A DNA stretch of 15,163 nt from CAVLCC01 sp963624975 (GCA_963624975.1 CAVFRF010000022.1:1-15163); one strand, 5' to 3'; shown: positions 7,118 through 14,440, numbered from the stretch's first letter. Program-made: numbers and translations. Notes: generated by a model not told the origin, from the sequence alone.

Positions 7118-8560
7118 ATGCATTTGGCGCGCGCACAACACGATGAGCTAGACGAGCAACGCGACGACGGGGGTAGCCAGCCCGAGCAGCGCGGCAAACG
7201 CGCCAAACGTGGCGCCGACAAGCACATCAACATGCTCGAGGGTCCCATTCTCCCCAAGATCGTGAGCTTCGCGATCCCCCTCGCCATCAGCGGCATGCTG
7301 GAGATGCTCTTCAACGCCATGGATTCCGCCACGGTGGGTCAGTTCGTGGGCAGCACCGCGCTTGCGGCCGTGGGCTCCGACGCGCAGGTCATCTCGTTTC
7401 TGGTAAACCTCATGCTCGGCGTGTCGGTGGGATCGACCGTGGTGGTGGCATCGCTCATGGGCAGCGGCAAGACGCGCGGGATCCAAGAGGCAATCCATAC
7501 CTCGTACCTGTTCGCGATAATCGGGGGAGTGGTCCTCGGCATCGCAGGCATCGTGTTCGCCAGGCCCATCCTCTTGCTGCTCGCAACGCCCGACAACGTG
7601 ATCGAGCAAGCGCAGCTCTACCTCGCGATCTTCTGCATTGGCATGCCGTTTCTCATGGTCTACAACTTTACCTCGGCGGTCCTGCGTGCGGTGGGCGACA
7701 CCAAGCGGCCTCTCTACGCGCTGGCCGTGGCCGCGCTCCTCAACCTGGCGCTCAACCTGCTGTTCACCTGCGTTTTCGGCTGGGGCGTGGCTGGAGTGGC
7801 CGCTGCCACCTCGGCATCGTACGGCCTCTCGGCGGTGCTGGTCACCATATTCATCATGCACGAGAGCCCCGAGTTTCGCCTGAGCTTCCGCAAGCTACGC
7901 TTCGACGGCGCCACGCTGGCGCGCATACTGCGCATCGGCGTGCCCACGGGATTCCAGGGCGTGCTGTTCACCTTCTCCAACGTGTGCCTGCAATCGGGCA
8001 TCAACTCGTGCGGCTCCGATGCCATCGCGGGCGCATCCACGGCGCTCATCTTCGAGCAGCTCAACTACGCTGTGATCACCGCGTTCGTGCAGGCTGGCAT
8101 CACGTTCACCAGCCAGAACTACGCGGCCGGCCTCCGCGACCGCTGCAAGCGCATCGCGACGCTCTCGATCGTGGGATGCCTCGTGGGAGTGCTTGTAGAC
8201 ATCGCGCTGTACGTGGGCTGTCAGGGCTTCTTCATCGGGCTGTTCACCACCGAGGCAGGTGCTGCGCACTATGCCAGCATCCGCCTCATGTACGTGCTGG
8301 GGGTGTCGTTCATCGTCGTGGGCTACGAGGTCACCGGCGGCCTGATGCGAGGCTACGGCTACTCGCTCACGCCCTCGATCATCGCGGTGTTCGGCACCTG
8401 CGTGCTGCGGCTGGTGTGGCTGTTCGCGGTCTTCCCGCACCACCCCACGTTCGAGTTCCTCATGCTGGTGTACCCTGTGTCGTGGGTGGTCACGTCCGTC
8501 GCCACGACTGCGGCATATATCGTCGTGCGCAACCGCGCCTGGAAGGTTCATGCCGCGTAA
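7118..8560 (+). CDS. MATE-family multidrug efflux transporter
   Basis: A predicted 480-residue, 12-helix inner-membrane exporter of the multidrug and toxic compound extrusion family (H+ or Na+ antiport). The family opening MLEGPILPKIVSFAIPLAISGMLEMLFNAMDSATVGQFVG appears at residues 39-78, in pieces recognisable as the first two helices. The mid-protein segment with AVLRAVGDTKRPLYALAVAALLNLALNLLF is typical of MATE helix 6. The start is uncertain. The ATG at 7118 has GGAG only at long spacing (14 bases) and gives a hydrophilic 38-residue N-terminal extension; an ATG at 7232 would start directly at the conserved MLEGPI. The substrate is unknown. Confidence 0.88.
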   Translation: MHLARAQHDELDEQRDDGGSQPEQRGKRAKRGADKHINMLEGPILPKIVSFAIPLAISGMLEMLFNAMDSATVGQFVGSTALAAVGSDAQVISFLVNLMLGVSVGSTVVVASLMGSGKTRGIQEAIHTSYLFAIIGGVVLGIAGIVFARPILLLLATPDNVIEQAQLYLAIFCIGMPFLMVYNFTSAVLRAVGDTKRPLYALAVAALLNLALNLLFTCVFGWGVAGVAAATSASYGLSAVLVTIFIMHESPEFRLSFRKLRFDGATLARILRIGVPTGFQGVLFTFSNVCLQSGINSCGSDAIAGASTALIFEQLNYAVITAFVQAGITFTSQNYAAGLRDRCKRIATLSIVGCLVGVLVDIALYVGCQGFFIGLFTTEAGAAHYASIRLMYVLGVSFIVVGYEVTGGLMRGYGYSLTPSIIAVFGTCVLRLVWLFAVFPHHPTFEFLMLVYPVSWVVTSVATTAAYIVVRNRAWKVHAA

Positions 8561-8590
8561 CGGCGAACCCTGCGAGTTCGCCCGCTCGAC

Positions 8591-8640
8591 AAAAGACCCC
8601 TTGCAGCGGCGTCAACAGTCGCGGCAAGGGGTCTCTTGGA
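8591..8640. terminator. Bidirectional terminator hairpin between the MATE gene and dapL
   Basis: A perfect 11-bp stem pairs AGACCCCTTGC (8594-8604) with GCAAGGGGTCT (8624-8634). On the minus strand the stem runs into TCTTTTGTC, a usable U-tract for dapL, which ends at 8673. On the plus strand CTTGGATTTG follows, a weaker tail for the MATE transcript. Confidence 0.7.
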
Positions 8641-8672
8641 TTTGCAGGTTGAGTGGCGGATGCCCGCCGCTG

Positions 8673-9893
8673 CTACGCCATCATCTTCTTGATGCGGCTC
8701 ATGGCCTCCATGGCATCGTCGGCATTGCCGAACGCGGTGAGCCTGATGTAGCCCTCGCCCGAAGGTCCGAATCCGGCACCCGGCGTGGTGATGATGTTGG
8801 CCTCCGTGAGCAGCTTGTCGAAGAACTCCCACGAGCCCATGCCCTCCGGCGTCTTGCACCAGATGTAGGGGCTGTTAACCGCGCCGTATACAGTGAAGCC
8901 TGCAGTCTCCAGGCCTTCCTTGATCACCTTGGCGTTCTTGCGATAGTAGTCCAGCGTGGCCTCGACCTGCGCCGCGCCTTCCTCGGAGTAGACGGCTGCG
9001 GCACCGCGCTGGATCACATACGACGCGCCGTTGAACTTGGTGGTCTGCCTGCGGTTCCACATGGCGTTGAGACACTGCCCGTCGCGCACGAGGTCGCGCG
9101 GCACCACGGTGTAGCCGCACCTGGCGCCGGTGAATCCCGCGGTCTTGGAGAAGGAGCGGAACTCGATCGCGCAGGTGCGTGCACCCTCGATCTCGAAGAT
9201 GCTGTGGGGCACGTTGTCCTCCACGATGAAGCGCTCGTACGCGGCGTCGAACATGATGATCGAGCCGTTGGCGTTGGCGTACTCCACCCAGGCTGCAAGC
9301 TGGTCTTTGTTGAGCACGGTGCCCGTGGGGTTGTTGGGGCTGCAGAGGTAGATTACGTCCACCTTGCCCTCCGGCAGGGCGGGGGAGAAGCCGTTCTCGG
9401 CCGTGGTGGGCATGTAGTGGATGTTGGTCCAGCACTCGTGCTCGGCATCGTAGTCGCCGGCACGCCCCGCCATGGCGTTGGTGTCCACGTACACGGGATA
9501 CACCGGGTCGCACACGGCCACCTTGTTGTCCACGTCGAGCAGGTCGCCGATGTTGCCGCAGTCGGACTTGGCTCCGTCGGACACGAACACCTCGTCGGCC
9601 GCGATGTCGATTCCGCGAGCCTTGAAGTCGTTCTCCACGATGGCTTCGCGCAGGAAGTCGTAGCCCTGCTCGGGGCCATACCCGTGGAACGTCTCGGCAC
9701 GCGAGAGGTCGTCCACGGCGGCATGCATGGCATCGATTACCGCGGGAACCAGCGGACGCGTCACGTCGCCGATGCCCATCTTGATGAGCTTGGCCTCGGG
9801 ATGCGCCTCTGCATAGGCTGCAGTGCGCTTTGCAATTTCGGAGAAGAGATAGCTTCCGGGAAGCTTGCCGTAATTCTGGTTGACCTTTGCCAC
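8673..9893 (-). CDS. dapL: LL-diaminopimelate aminotransferase
   Basis: A PLP-dependent class I/II aminotransferase that converts tetrahydrodipicolinate directly to LL-diaminopimelate in lysine and peptidoglycan synthesis, bypassing the acylated DapD/DapC/DapE route. Residues 5-23 read NQNYGKLPGSYLFSEIAKR, GIGDVTRPL is at 40-48, FHGYGPEQGY at 69-78, VSDGAKSD at 104-111, SPNNPTGT at 185-192, and the PLP lysine is K250 in SFSKTAGFTG. I prefer the GTG at 9891-9893, giving 406 residues, because AAGGAG lies 7 bases upstream and the protein then begins MAKVNQNYGK as in the family. An ATG at 9941 would add 16 unlikely residues. It is monocistronic. Confidence 0.93.
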   Translation of the reverse strand: MAKVNQNYGKLPGSYLFSEIAKRTAAYAEAHPEAKLIKMGIGDVTRPLVPAVIDAMHAAVDDLSRAETFHGYGPEQGYDFLREAIVENDFKARGIDIAADEVFVSDGAKSDCGNIGDLLDVDNKVAVCDPVYPVYVDTNAMAGRAGDYDAEHECWTNIHYMPTTAENGFSPALPEGKVDVIYLCSPNNPTGTVLNKDQLAAWVEYANANGSIIMFDAAYERFIVEDNVPHSIFEIEGARTCAIEFRSFSKTAGFTGARCGYTVVPRDLVRDGQCLNAMWNRRQTTKFNGASYVIQRGAAAVYSEEGAAQVEATLDYYRKNAKVIKEGLETAGFTVYGAVNSPYIWCKTPEGMGSWEFFDKLLTEANIITTPGAGFGPSGEGYIRLTAFGNADDAMEAMSRIKKMMA

Positions 9894-9941
9894 TGAGGGT
9901 CTCCTTAGGGTCGTAGCCTGTGCGTTCGTAGCTGGTTCCAC

Positions 9942-9947
9942 ATTATA
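9942..9947 (-). promoter_or_regulatory. Probable -10 box of dapL
   Basis: A consensus TATAAT is present on the minus strand 48 bases upstream of the GTG start. A TTGGCA further upstream is only 14 bases away, so the -35 element is not clear. Confidence 0.5.
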
Positions 9948-10022
9948 GACTCTGCCGCTGTTGCCAAATTGTTACGATTCGCAGGAAGACCATCCACGGG
10001 TGTCAAGCAGCTCGGGGCTTGT

Positions 10023-10126
10023 AAGTCTCCCGGGGTGCCGCCGCGGGGTATACCTTACCGGCTCAGGCTTCGCTTCGCTGCAGAAGTCGCCGTTAAGGCA
10101 CACCCCACGTCGGCACCTGGAGAGTC
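10023..10126 (-). repeat. Hairpin A, copy 2
   Basis: The arms 10034-10062 and 10089-10117 pair at 27 of 29 positions as minus-strand RNA, with A.G oppositions at arm positions 8 and 25. On the plus strand several of these pairs become A.C. The loop carries the conserved TCAGGC and GAAGTC flanks around a GCGAAGC-type apex. Confidence 0.75.
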
Positions 10127-10143
10127 ACAATTACATTATGGTT

Positions 10144-10248
10144 GAGTCGCCGGGGCCCTGTGGGGCGTGCCGTAACGGCGACTTCTGGCTGTAAAGCCCA
10201 GCCTGAGCCGTTATGGTATGTCCCGCACAGGGCATCCCAGGCGGAGTC
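10144..10248 (+). repeat. Hairpin B, copy 2 (inverted orientation)
   Basis: The arms 10156-10179 and 10207-10232 pair with a two-base bulge, because two bases present in copy 1 are missing here. A U.G pair of copy 1 is U-A here, a change that keeps pairing. The apex is identical to copy 1. Confidence 0.75.
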
Positions 10249-10273
10249 TCTAGTAGAAATTGCGAGAAACGGC

Positions 10274-10375
10274 GAGTCTCCCGGGGTGCCATCGTGGGAT
10301 ATATCCAAACGGCTCAGTTGGCCTTCGGCCAAAAGTCGCCGTTCGGACACACCCCACGCTGGCACCTGGCGAGTC
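10274..10375 (-). repeat. Hairpin C, copy 2
   Basis: The 29-base arms (from about 10285 and ending about 10366) pair at 28 of 29 positions as minus-strand RNA; only the conserved G.A at position 8 is unpaired. The apex differs in sequence from the other units (TTGGCC-TTC-GGCCAA) but again forms a stem-loop. Direct repeats of GGCGAGTCTC flank the unit at 10271-10280 and 10368-10377. Confidence 0.75.
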
Positions 10376-10402
10376 TCAGCAAGAGCTTGCGTGCGAGCGG
10401 TA

Positions 10403-10408
10403 TATAAT
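10403..10408 (+). promoter_or_regulatory. Probable -10 box of copA
   Basis: TATAAT within GGTATATAATCG lies 114 bases upstream of the copA start and just right of the hairpin cluster. No good -35 hexamer is seen at normal spacing, which would suit a promoter that needs an activator, though it may also be weak. Confidence 0.45.
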
Positions 10409-10416
10409 CGCGCTGT

Positions 10417-10439
10417 AATGTTTAGACAAGGCTAACATT
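10417..10439. promoter_or_regulatory. Palindromic operator candidate for copA
   Basis: The arms AATGTTTAG (10417-10425) and CTAACATT (10432-10439) form an inverted repeat with one extra base in the left arm. It begins 8 bases after the -10 box, so it would cover the transcription start, a usual repressor position. The core TTAG...AGGCTAAC resembles the DtxR-family box (13 of 19 bases by my alignment) more than known CsoR, CueR or CopY sites. The regulator is not in the window. Confidence 0.4.
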
Positions 10440-10522
10440 GTGCCGTATCCGACAAAGCCGGGTTCGATGGTAACAACTCGATGCAGCTCGTCTGCAGACT
10501 TGAATGGCGAAGAGGTTCGTGC

Positions 10523-13120
10523 ATGAAGCAGATGTTCGATGTGACTGGCATGACGTGCGCGGCGTGCTCGGCCAGGGTGAGCAAGGTCACAGTGGCGGTC
10601 GACGGGGTCGATGACGTTGCTGTCAACCTTCTCAAGAACAGCATGGAGGTCGAGTACGACGGTCGCCCCGAGACCCTCGAGGCCATATCGGCGGCGGTGA
10701 GCAAGGCGGGCTACTCGGCAACGCCTCGCTCGGCTGCGGCGACCGGGGCGACTGCGACAGCGCCGTCGAGCGCAGCATCGCGCTCCAACTCAGCGCAAGA
10801 TGCGGCCGAGAAGGCGCAGAGGGAGATGCTGCACCGCCTTGTGGTGTCGCTCGTGTTCACCATTCCGCTCTTCTATATATGCATGGGCCATATGTTCGGC
10901 TGGCCGCTTCCCGCGTTTCTCTCTGGCATGCAGAACATGGTGCCGTTCGCGCTCACGCAGCTGCTGCTGCTCATCCCGGTGCTGGGGGTCAACCACCGTT
11001 ACTTCTCCAATGGATTCGGGTCGCTCATCCACGGCGCTCCCAACATGAACTCGCTCATCGCGCTCGGGTCGGCGGCATCCACCATCTATGGCATCTGCGC
11101 CATGTACAGGATGGGCTTTGCCATGGGCGCGGGCGACATGCAAGCTGCTCACGAGGCGTCGATGGACCTCTACTTCGAGTCGGCCGCCATGATTCTCGCG
11201 CTCATTACACTGGGCAAGTACTTCGAGTCGCGCGCCAAGGGCAAGACCACCAGCGCAATCTCCAAGCTCATGGACCTCACGCCCAAGATGGCGGTGCGCG
11301 TCGATGGCGCGGCGGAGGTCGAGGTGCCGGTCGAGCAGGTGCGCGTGGGCGACATCCTGGTGGTGAGGCCGGGGCAGGGAGTGCCGGTAGACGGCACGAT
11401 TGTGGAAGGCAGCGCCTCGGTGGACGAGTCGGCCATCACCGGCGAGAGCATCCCCGTGGAGAAGGGCGTGGGCGCGCAGGTGATAGGCGCCACCGTCAAC
11501 CAGTCGGGCTGGTTCAAGATGCGCGCCGAGCATGTGGGCGACGACACCGCCATCGCCAACATCGCTCGCATGGTCGACGAGGCCACAAGCTCCAAGGCTC
11601 CAATCGAGAAGTTCGCCGACACGGTGAGCCGATACTTCGTGCCCGCCGTGATCGCCGTGGCGGTGGTTACGTTCGTGGTGTGGATGGCGCTCGGCGCAGG
11701 TTTGGCCGCAGCTCTTGGGCGTGCCATCTCGGTGCTCGTGATCTCGTGCCCGTGCGCGCTGGGTCTTGCGACCCCCACCGCCATCATGGTGGGAACGGGG
11801 CGCGGGGCCACCAACGGCATCTTGGTCAAGTCGGCCGACGCGCTGCAGCGTGCCCGCGACATCCGCACCGTGGTGTTCGACAAGACCGGCACCATCACCC
11901 AGGGCAATCCGCGCGTCGTCGCGGTGCAGCCCGCAGAAGGCGTGGCGGCCGGCGAGCTGCTCTCGGTGGCGTACTCGCTCGAAGCTCTCTCAGAGCACCC
12001 GCTGGCGCGTGCCATCTGCGACTTCGCAGAAGAGCACGGCGTGGCGCTGCGGCAGGTCGAGGGCTTCGTGCCGCTGTCGGGCCTTGGGGTCGAGGGCATC
12101 GTGGCCGGCAAGAGGTGCATGGCCGGCAACCTCCGCATGCTCACGGAGCGCGGCACCGACGTTGGCACGGCCGAGCAGACGCTCGACAGGCTGGCCGACC
12201 TCGGGCAAACCCCGCTGCTCTTCGCCTGCGACGGCCGCCTGCTGGGCATCATCGCCGAGGCCGACACCGTCAAGCCCACCAGCGCCCGCGCCATAGCGGA
12301 GCTTGAGGCCATGGGAATCCGCACCATGATGCTCACCGGCGACACCTCCCGCACGGCGCACGCCGTACAGCAGCAATGCCATGTGGACGAGGTCGTCGCG
12401 GGCGTGCTTCCCGAAGACAAGGCCAGCGTCGTGAGGCGCAAGAGCGAATCGGGAGACACCGCGATGGTGGGCGACGGCATCAACGACGCGCCGGCCCTCG
12501 CCAGCGCGAGCGTGGGCATCGCCATCGGAGCAGGCACCGACATCGCGATGGAGACCGCCGACATGGTGCTCATGCGCAGCGACCTCATGGACGTGCCCGC
12601 AGCCATCCAGCTCTCGCGCGCCGTGATGCGCAACATCAAGCAGAACCTGTTCTGGGCGCTGTTCTACAACGCGGTGTGCATTCCGCTGGCTGCAGGCGTG
12701 TTCGTGTTCGCGGGCATCACGCTCAACCCCATGATCGCGGCCGCGGCCATGAGCCTCAGCTCCATCTGCGTGGTGTCCAACGCGCTGCGTCTGCGCACGT
12801 GGAAGCCCCGCTTCGTCACCCGGGAAAGCACGGTGCAAGAGGGCACGCTCGACGTGCCCGCCATCGCCGCTTCGATAGCAGACATGCCAAGCTCAAGTGA
12901 AAAGGAGACCACGATGCAGAAGACGATCCATGTAGAGGGAATGATGTGCCAGCACTGCGTGAAGCACGTGAAGGATGCTCTGGAGAAGCTCGACGGCGTA
13001 GCGAGCGCCGATGTGGATTTGGAGTCTAAAACCGCGGTGGCAAATCTCGCCGCCGACGTTGCCGACGACGTGCTGCTGTCCGCCATCACCGAGGAAGGCT
13101 ACGAAGCCAAGATGGCGTAG
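10523..13120 (+). CDS. copA: Cu+-exporting P1B-type ATPase with N- and C-terminal heavy-metal domains
   Basis: An 865-residue inner-membrane ATPase that pumps Cu+ out of the cytoplasm. In order: an N-terminal HMA domain with GMTCAAC (residues 9-15), transmembrane helices from about 105, the actuator TGES (306-309), the membrane metal site CPC (409-411), the phosphorylation motif DKTGT (D453), a SEHPLA nucleotide-domain motif, and GDGINDAP (650-657). The final helices carry NAVC and MSLSS, which with CPC fit the Cu+ subgroup. After the last helix comes a roughly 40-residue Ala/Ser-rich linker and a second HMA domain with GMMCQHC (806-812). The start at 10523 follows GAAGAGG with 7-base spacing; an in-frame ATG at 10481 lacks a ribosome site. 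The C-terminal HMA is unusual and has its own translation signals. Confidence 0.95.
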   Translation: MKQMFDVTGMTCAACSARVSKVTVAVDGVDDVAVNLLKNSMEVEYDGRPETLEAISAAVSKAGYSATPRSAAATGATATAPSSAASRSNSAQDAAEKAQREMLHRLVVSLVFTIPLFYICMGHMFGWPLPAFLSGMQNMVPFALTQLLLLIPVLGVNHRYFSNGFGSLIHGAPNMNSLIALGSAASTIYGICAMYRMGFAMGAGDMQAAHEASMDLYFESAAMILALITLGKYFESRAKGKTTSAISKLMDLTPKMAVRVDGAAEVEVPVEQVRVGDILVVRPGQGVPVDGTIVEGSASVDESAITGESIPVEKGVGAQVIGATVNQSGWFKMRAEHVGDDTAIANIARMVDEATSSKAPIEKFADTVSRYFVPAVIAVAVVTFVVWMALGAGLAAALGRAISVLVISCPCALGLATPTAIMVGTGRGATNGILVKSADALQRARDIRTVVFDKTGTITQGNPRVVAVQPAEGVAAGELLSVAYSLEALSEHPLARAICDFAEEHGVALRQVEGFVPLSGLGVEGIVAGKRCMAGNLRMLTERGTDVGTAEQTLDRLADLGQTPLLFACDGRLLGIIAEADTVKPTSARAIAELEAMGIRTMMLTGDTSRTAHAVQQQCHVDEVVAGVLPEDKASVVRRKSESGDTAMVGDGINDAPALASASVGIAIGAGTDIAMETADMVLMRSDLMDVPAAIQLSRAVMRNIKQNLFWALFYNAVCIPLAAGVFVFAGITLNPMIAAAAMSLSSICVVSNALRLRTWKPRFVTRESTVQEGTLDVPAIAASIADMPSSSEKETTMQKTIHVEGMMCQHCVKHVKDALEKLDGVASADVDLESKTAVANLAADVADDVLLSAITEEGYEAKMA
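12901..12907 (+). promoter_or_regulatory. Internal Shine-Dalgarno inside copA
   Basis: AAAGGAG lies 6 bases before an in-frame ATG (12914-12916) exactly at the start of the C-terminal HMA domain. It is as good as any ribosome site in this window. Confidence 0.6.
12914..13120 (+). CDS. Nested CopZ-like copper chaperone (internal start in copA)
   Basis: A 68-residue protein, MQKTIHVEGMMCQHCVKHV onwards, would be made if ribosomes start at the internal ATG (Met798 of CopA). It matches the size and layout of free CopZ/HMA metallochaperones: the metal loop GMMCQHC lies at residues 9-15, with the usual beta-alpha-beta-beta-alpha-beta pattern suggested by the sequence. It is in frame with copA and shares its stop, so both a tethered domain and a free chaperone could come from one gene. 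An alternative reading is a former separate copZ fused to copA by loss of a stop codon, with a relic ribosome site. The product is inferred, not shown. Confidence 0.5.
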   Translation: MQKTIHVEGMMCQHCVKHVKDALEKLDGVASADVDLESKTAVANLAADVADDVLLSAITEEGYEAKMA

Positions 13121-13129
13121 CGCTGTGAA

Positions 13130-13175
13130 TTGCTTTCGGCTCGCGCTCGACGATGCGCTCGCGAGCCGAAAGCAA
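13130..13175. terminator. Perfect 16-bp hairpin between converging copA and GNAT genes
   Basis: TTGCTTTCGGCTCGCG (13130-13145) and its exact complement (13160-13175) flank a 14-base loop. It starts 9 bases after the copA stop and ends 10 bases before the GNAT stop. Neither side has a real U-tract, so it may act as a bidirectional terminator of modest strength or as an RNA 3'-end stabiliser. Confidence 0.65.
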
Positions 13176-13185
13176 GTTGCGAAGC

Positions 13186-13698
13186 CTACTTCGTGAGGTC
13201 GTACACGTATATGTACACGTTCTCGTAGGTGCCGTCGTCGCGGCGAAACGCGCTGGGCACCCGCCCAAGCTCCTCGAATCCGAGCTTGCTGTAGAGGTGG
13301 CGGGCCGAGGCGTTGCTCTCCACCACCGCGTTGAACTGCAGCGCGTGGAAGCCCTCGCGCTTGGCTGTCTCGATCGAGTCGAGCACCAGCTTGGCGCCGA
13401 TGTGACGGCCCTGCATGTTGGCAGCCACGGCGTAGCTGGCGTTGGAGATGCTCGCCAGACGTCCGACGTTGTTGGGATGCAGGATGTAGAGGCCGCAGAC
13501 CTTGCCGCTGCCGACTTCCACTGCCACGCCCGCCGCGGTCTGCGAGTCGAAGAACTCGCGGGCCGTCTCGAGCGTCAGCTCCTCGTCCTGCGGGAATGCC
13601 ACGCCATCGCGCACCACCTCGTTCCAGATGCTCGCCGCCGCCTCGAGGTCGGTCTCGTAGCAGATTGGCCTTACCTCGATCTCGCAATCTTCTGCCAT
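13186..13698 (-). CDS. GNAT-family N-acetyltransferase
   Basis: A 170-residue acetyltransferase of the GCN5-related superfamily. The acetyl-CoA loop QGRHIGAK is at residues 96-103, and the following helix and strand lead to NASARHLYSKLGF (129-141), the usual motif B. The substrate cannot be predicted; amino acids, small molecules and protein N-termini are all possible in this class. I chose the ATG at 13696-13698 because GGGGGG lies 9 bases upstream. An ATG three codons earlier (13707) directly abuts that G-run. It follows queD by 16 bases and is probably cotranscribed with it. Confidence 0.85.
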   Translation of the reverse strand: MAEDCEIEVRPICYETDLEAAASIWNEVVRDGVAFPQDEELTLETAREFFDSQTAAGVAVEVGSGKVCGLYILHPNNVGRLASISNASYAVAANMQGRHIGAKLVLDSIETAKREGFHALQFNAVVESNASARHLYSKLGFEELGRVPSAFRRDDGTYENVYIYVYDLTK

Positions 13699-13714
13699 GC
13701 CAATCATCCCCCCG

Positions 13715-14137
13715 CTACTTCACGTAATAGGTCGCGCAGTTGTTGGGGGTCTCGAAGCAGTCGATCTGCGAAACCGGCAGGCCGCGCTCGATGAGGGTGT
13801 CGGCGAAGAACTTCGCCAGGTTCTCGGCCGTGGTGCGGAAGGGCAGGATGGTGAGCTTGAATCCCTCGGATTCCAGACACGCGATGGTCTCGGGCTTGAG
13901 CGTGCCGTCCTCCACCAGGAACGTGTGATCCATCTCCTCGGCCAGCGCGCGAGCCTCCTTCTTGAACACTCCGAAGTCCAGCACCATGTCGCGCATCGTG
14001 CCCTCTGTCTGCAGTTCCTCTTGCGCGAGATAAACCACTACCTTCCACCTGTGGCCGTGCAGGTTCTCGCACTTGCCGTAGTAGTCGGCCAGGAAGTGCG
14101 CGCTGTCGAAGAACACCTCGGTCTTGAGTCCGTACAT
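13715..14137 (-). CDS. queD: 6-carboxy-5,6,7,8-tetrahydropterin synthase (QueD)
   Basis: A 140-residue member of the 6-pyruvoyl-tetrahydropterin synthase family. QueD converts dihydroneopterin triphosphate to 6-carboxytetrahydropterin on the route to 7-deazaguanines (preQ0, queuosine). The zinc ligands H14 (DSAH), H27 and H29 (LHGH), nucleophile C23 (GKCENLHGH), the DH pair at 70-71 and E105 (TAEN) are all visible. The length fits QueD. The ATG at 14135-14137 follows AAAGGA at 8-base spacing. queC, queE and queF are not in the window. It is the first gene of a short operon with the GNAT gene. Confidence 0.92.
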   Translation of the reverse strand: MYGLKTEVFFDSAHFLADYYGKCENLHGHRWKVVVYLAQEELQTEGTMRDMVLDFGVFKKEARALAEEMDHTFLVEDGTLKPETIACLESEGFKLTILPFRTTAENLAKFFADTLIERGLPVSQIDCFETPNNCATYYVK

Positions 14138-14193
14138 GCTCGAAGTCCTTTCCAAGAAACCGCTAGCTGCCGCGGCATGGTCGAATTGCTTGG

Positions 14194-14220
14194 GGAGCGG
14201 CCTTGCTGCAAGCCCGCTCC
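14194..14220 (-). promoter_or_regulatory. Leader hairpin upstream of queD
   Basis: On the minus strand GGAGCGG pairs with CCGCTCC and an inner CTTG with CAAG. It lies near the expected 5' end of the queD mRNA, about 57 bases before the ATG. I could not match it to a preQ1 riboswitch. Confidence 0.4.
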
Positions 14221-14229
14221 AGTGCATGT

Positions 14230-14235
14230 ATTCTA
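14230..14235 (-). promoter_or_regulatory. Candidate -10 box of queD
   Basis: TAGAAT on the minus strand, in GTGTAGAATAC, about 93 bases upstream of the ATG. It has no convincing -35 partner. Confidence 0.3.
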
Positions 14236-14411
14236 CACGCTTGCCGGGCGATGCGCTTGGTGGCAACCGGGCATCGAGAGCGGGCCGCCTGCTTTCAGCG
14301 CATGCGGGCGCCAGTCGAGCGTTCCGACTCGCCCCAGCGCATTTACCTGCAAAATTCCCGCTAAAGGGCATAGTCGGGCGCTTCGTGTAATTCACAGATG
14401 CCAAAAGAGAC

Positions 14412-14440
14412 TTGCGCACTAAGCTTTTATGCGCGATATT
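14412..14440 (+). promoter_or_regulatory. Candidate panC promoter
   Basis: TTGCGC (14412-14417) and GATATT (14435-14440) are separated by 17 bases. Both hexamers are imperfect. The rest of 14138-14557 shows small palindromes but no gene. Confidence 0.3.

Larger units (their letters stand above)
10023..10375. repeat. Hairpin-repeat cluster, copy 2 (complete: A, B inverted, C)
   Basis: A complete cluster of three hairpins, A 10023-10126, B 10144-10248 and C 10274-10375, joined by AT-richer linkers (10127-10143 and 10249-10273). It matches copy 1 closely in the A-B junction, hairpin B and both linkers, while hairpin C has diverged at many paired positions with pairing kept. It lies between the divergent dapL and copA genes, so it is not simply a 3' terminator. 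No open frame here looks coding. Confidence 0.85.

Noticed and set aside
8550..9896. 448-codon plus-strand frame opposite dapL
   Set aside because: dapL has all family motifs on the other strand; this frame is a composition shadow.
313..10022. The block between the two hairpin clusters as a composite mobile element
   Set aside because: It holds housekeeping genes such as dapL and tcdA and no recombinase; base composition looks uniform by eye.
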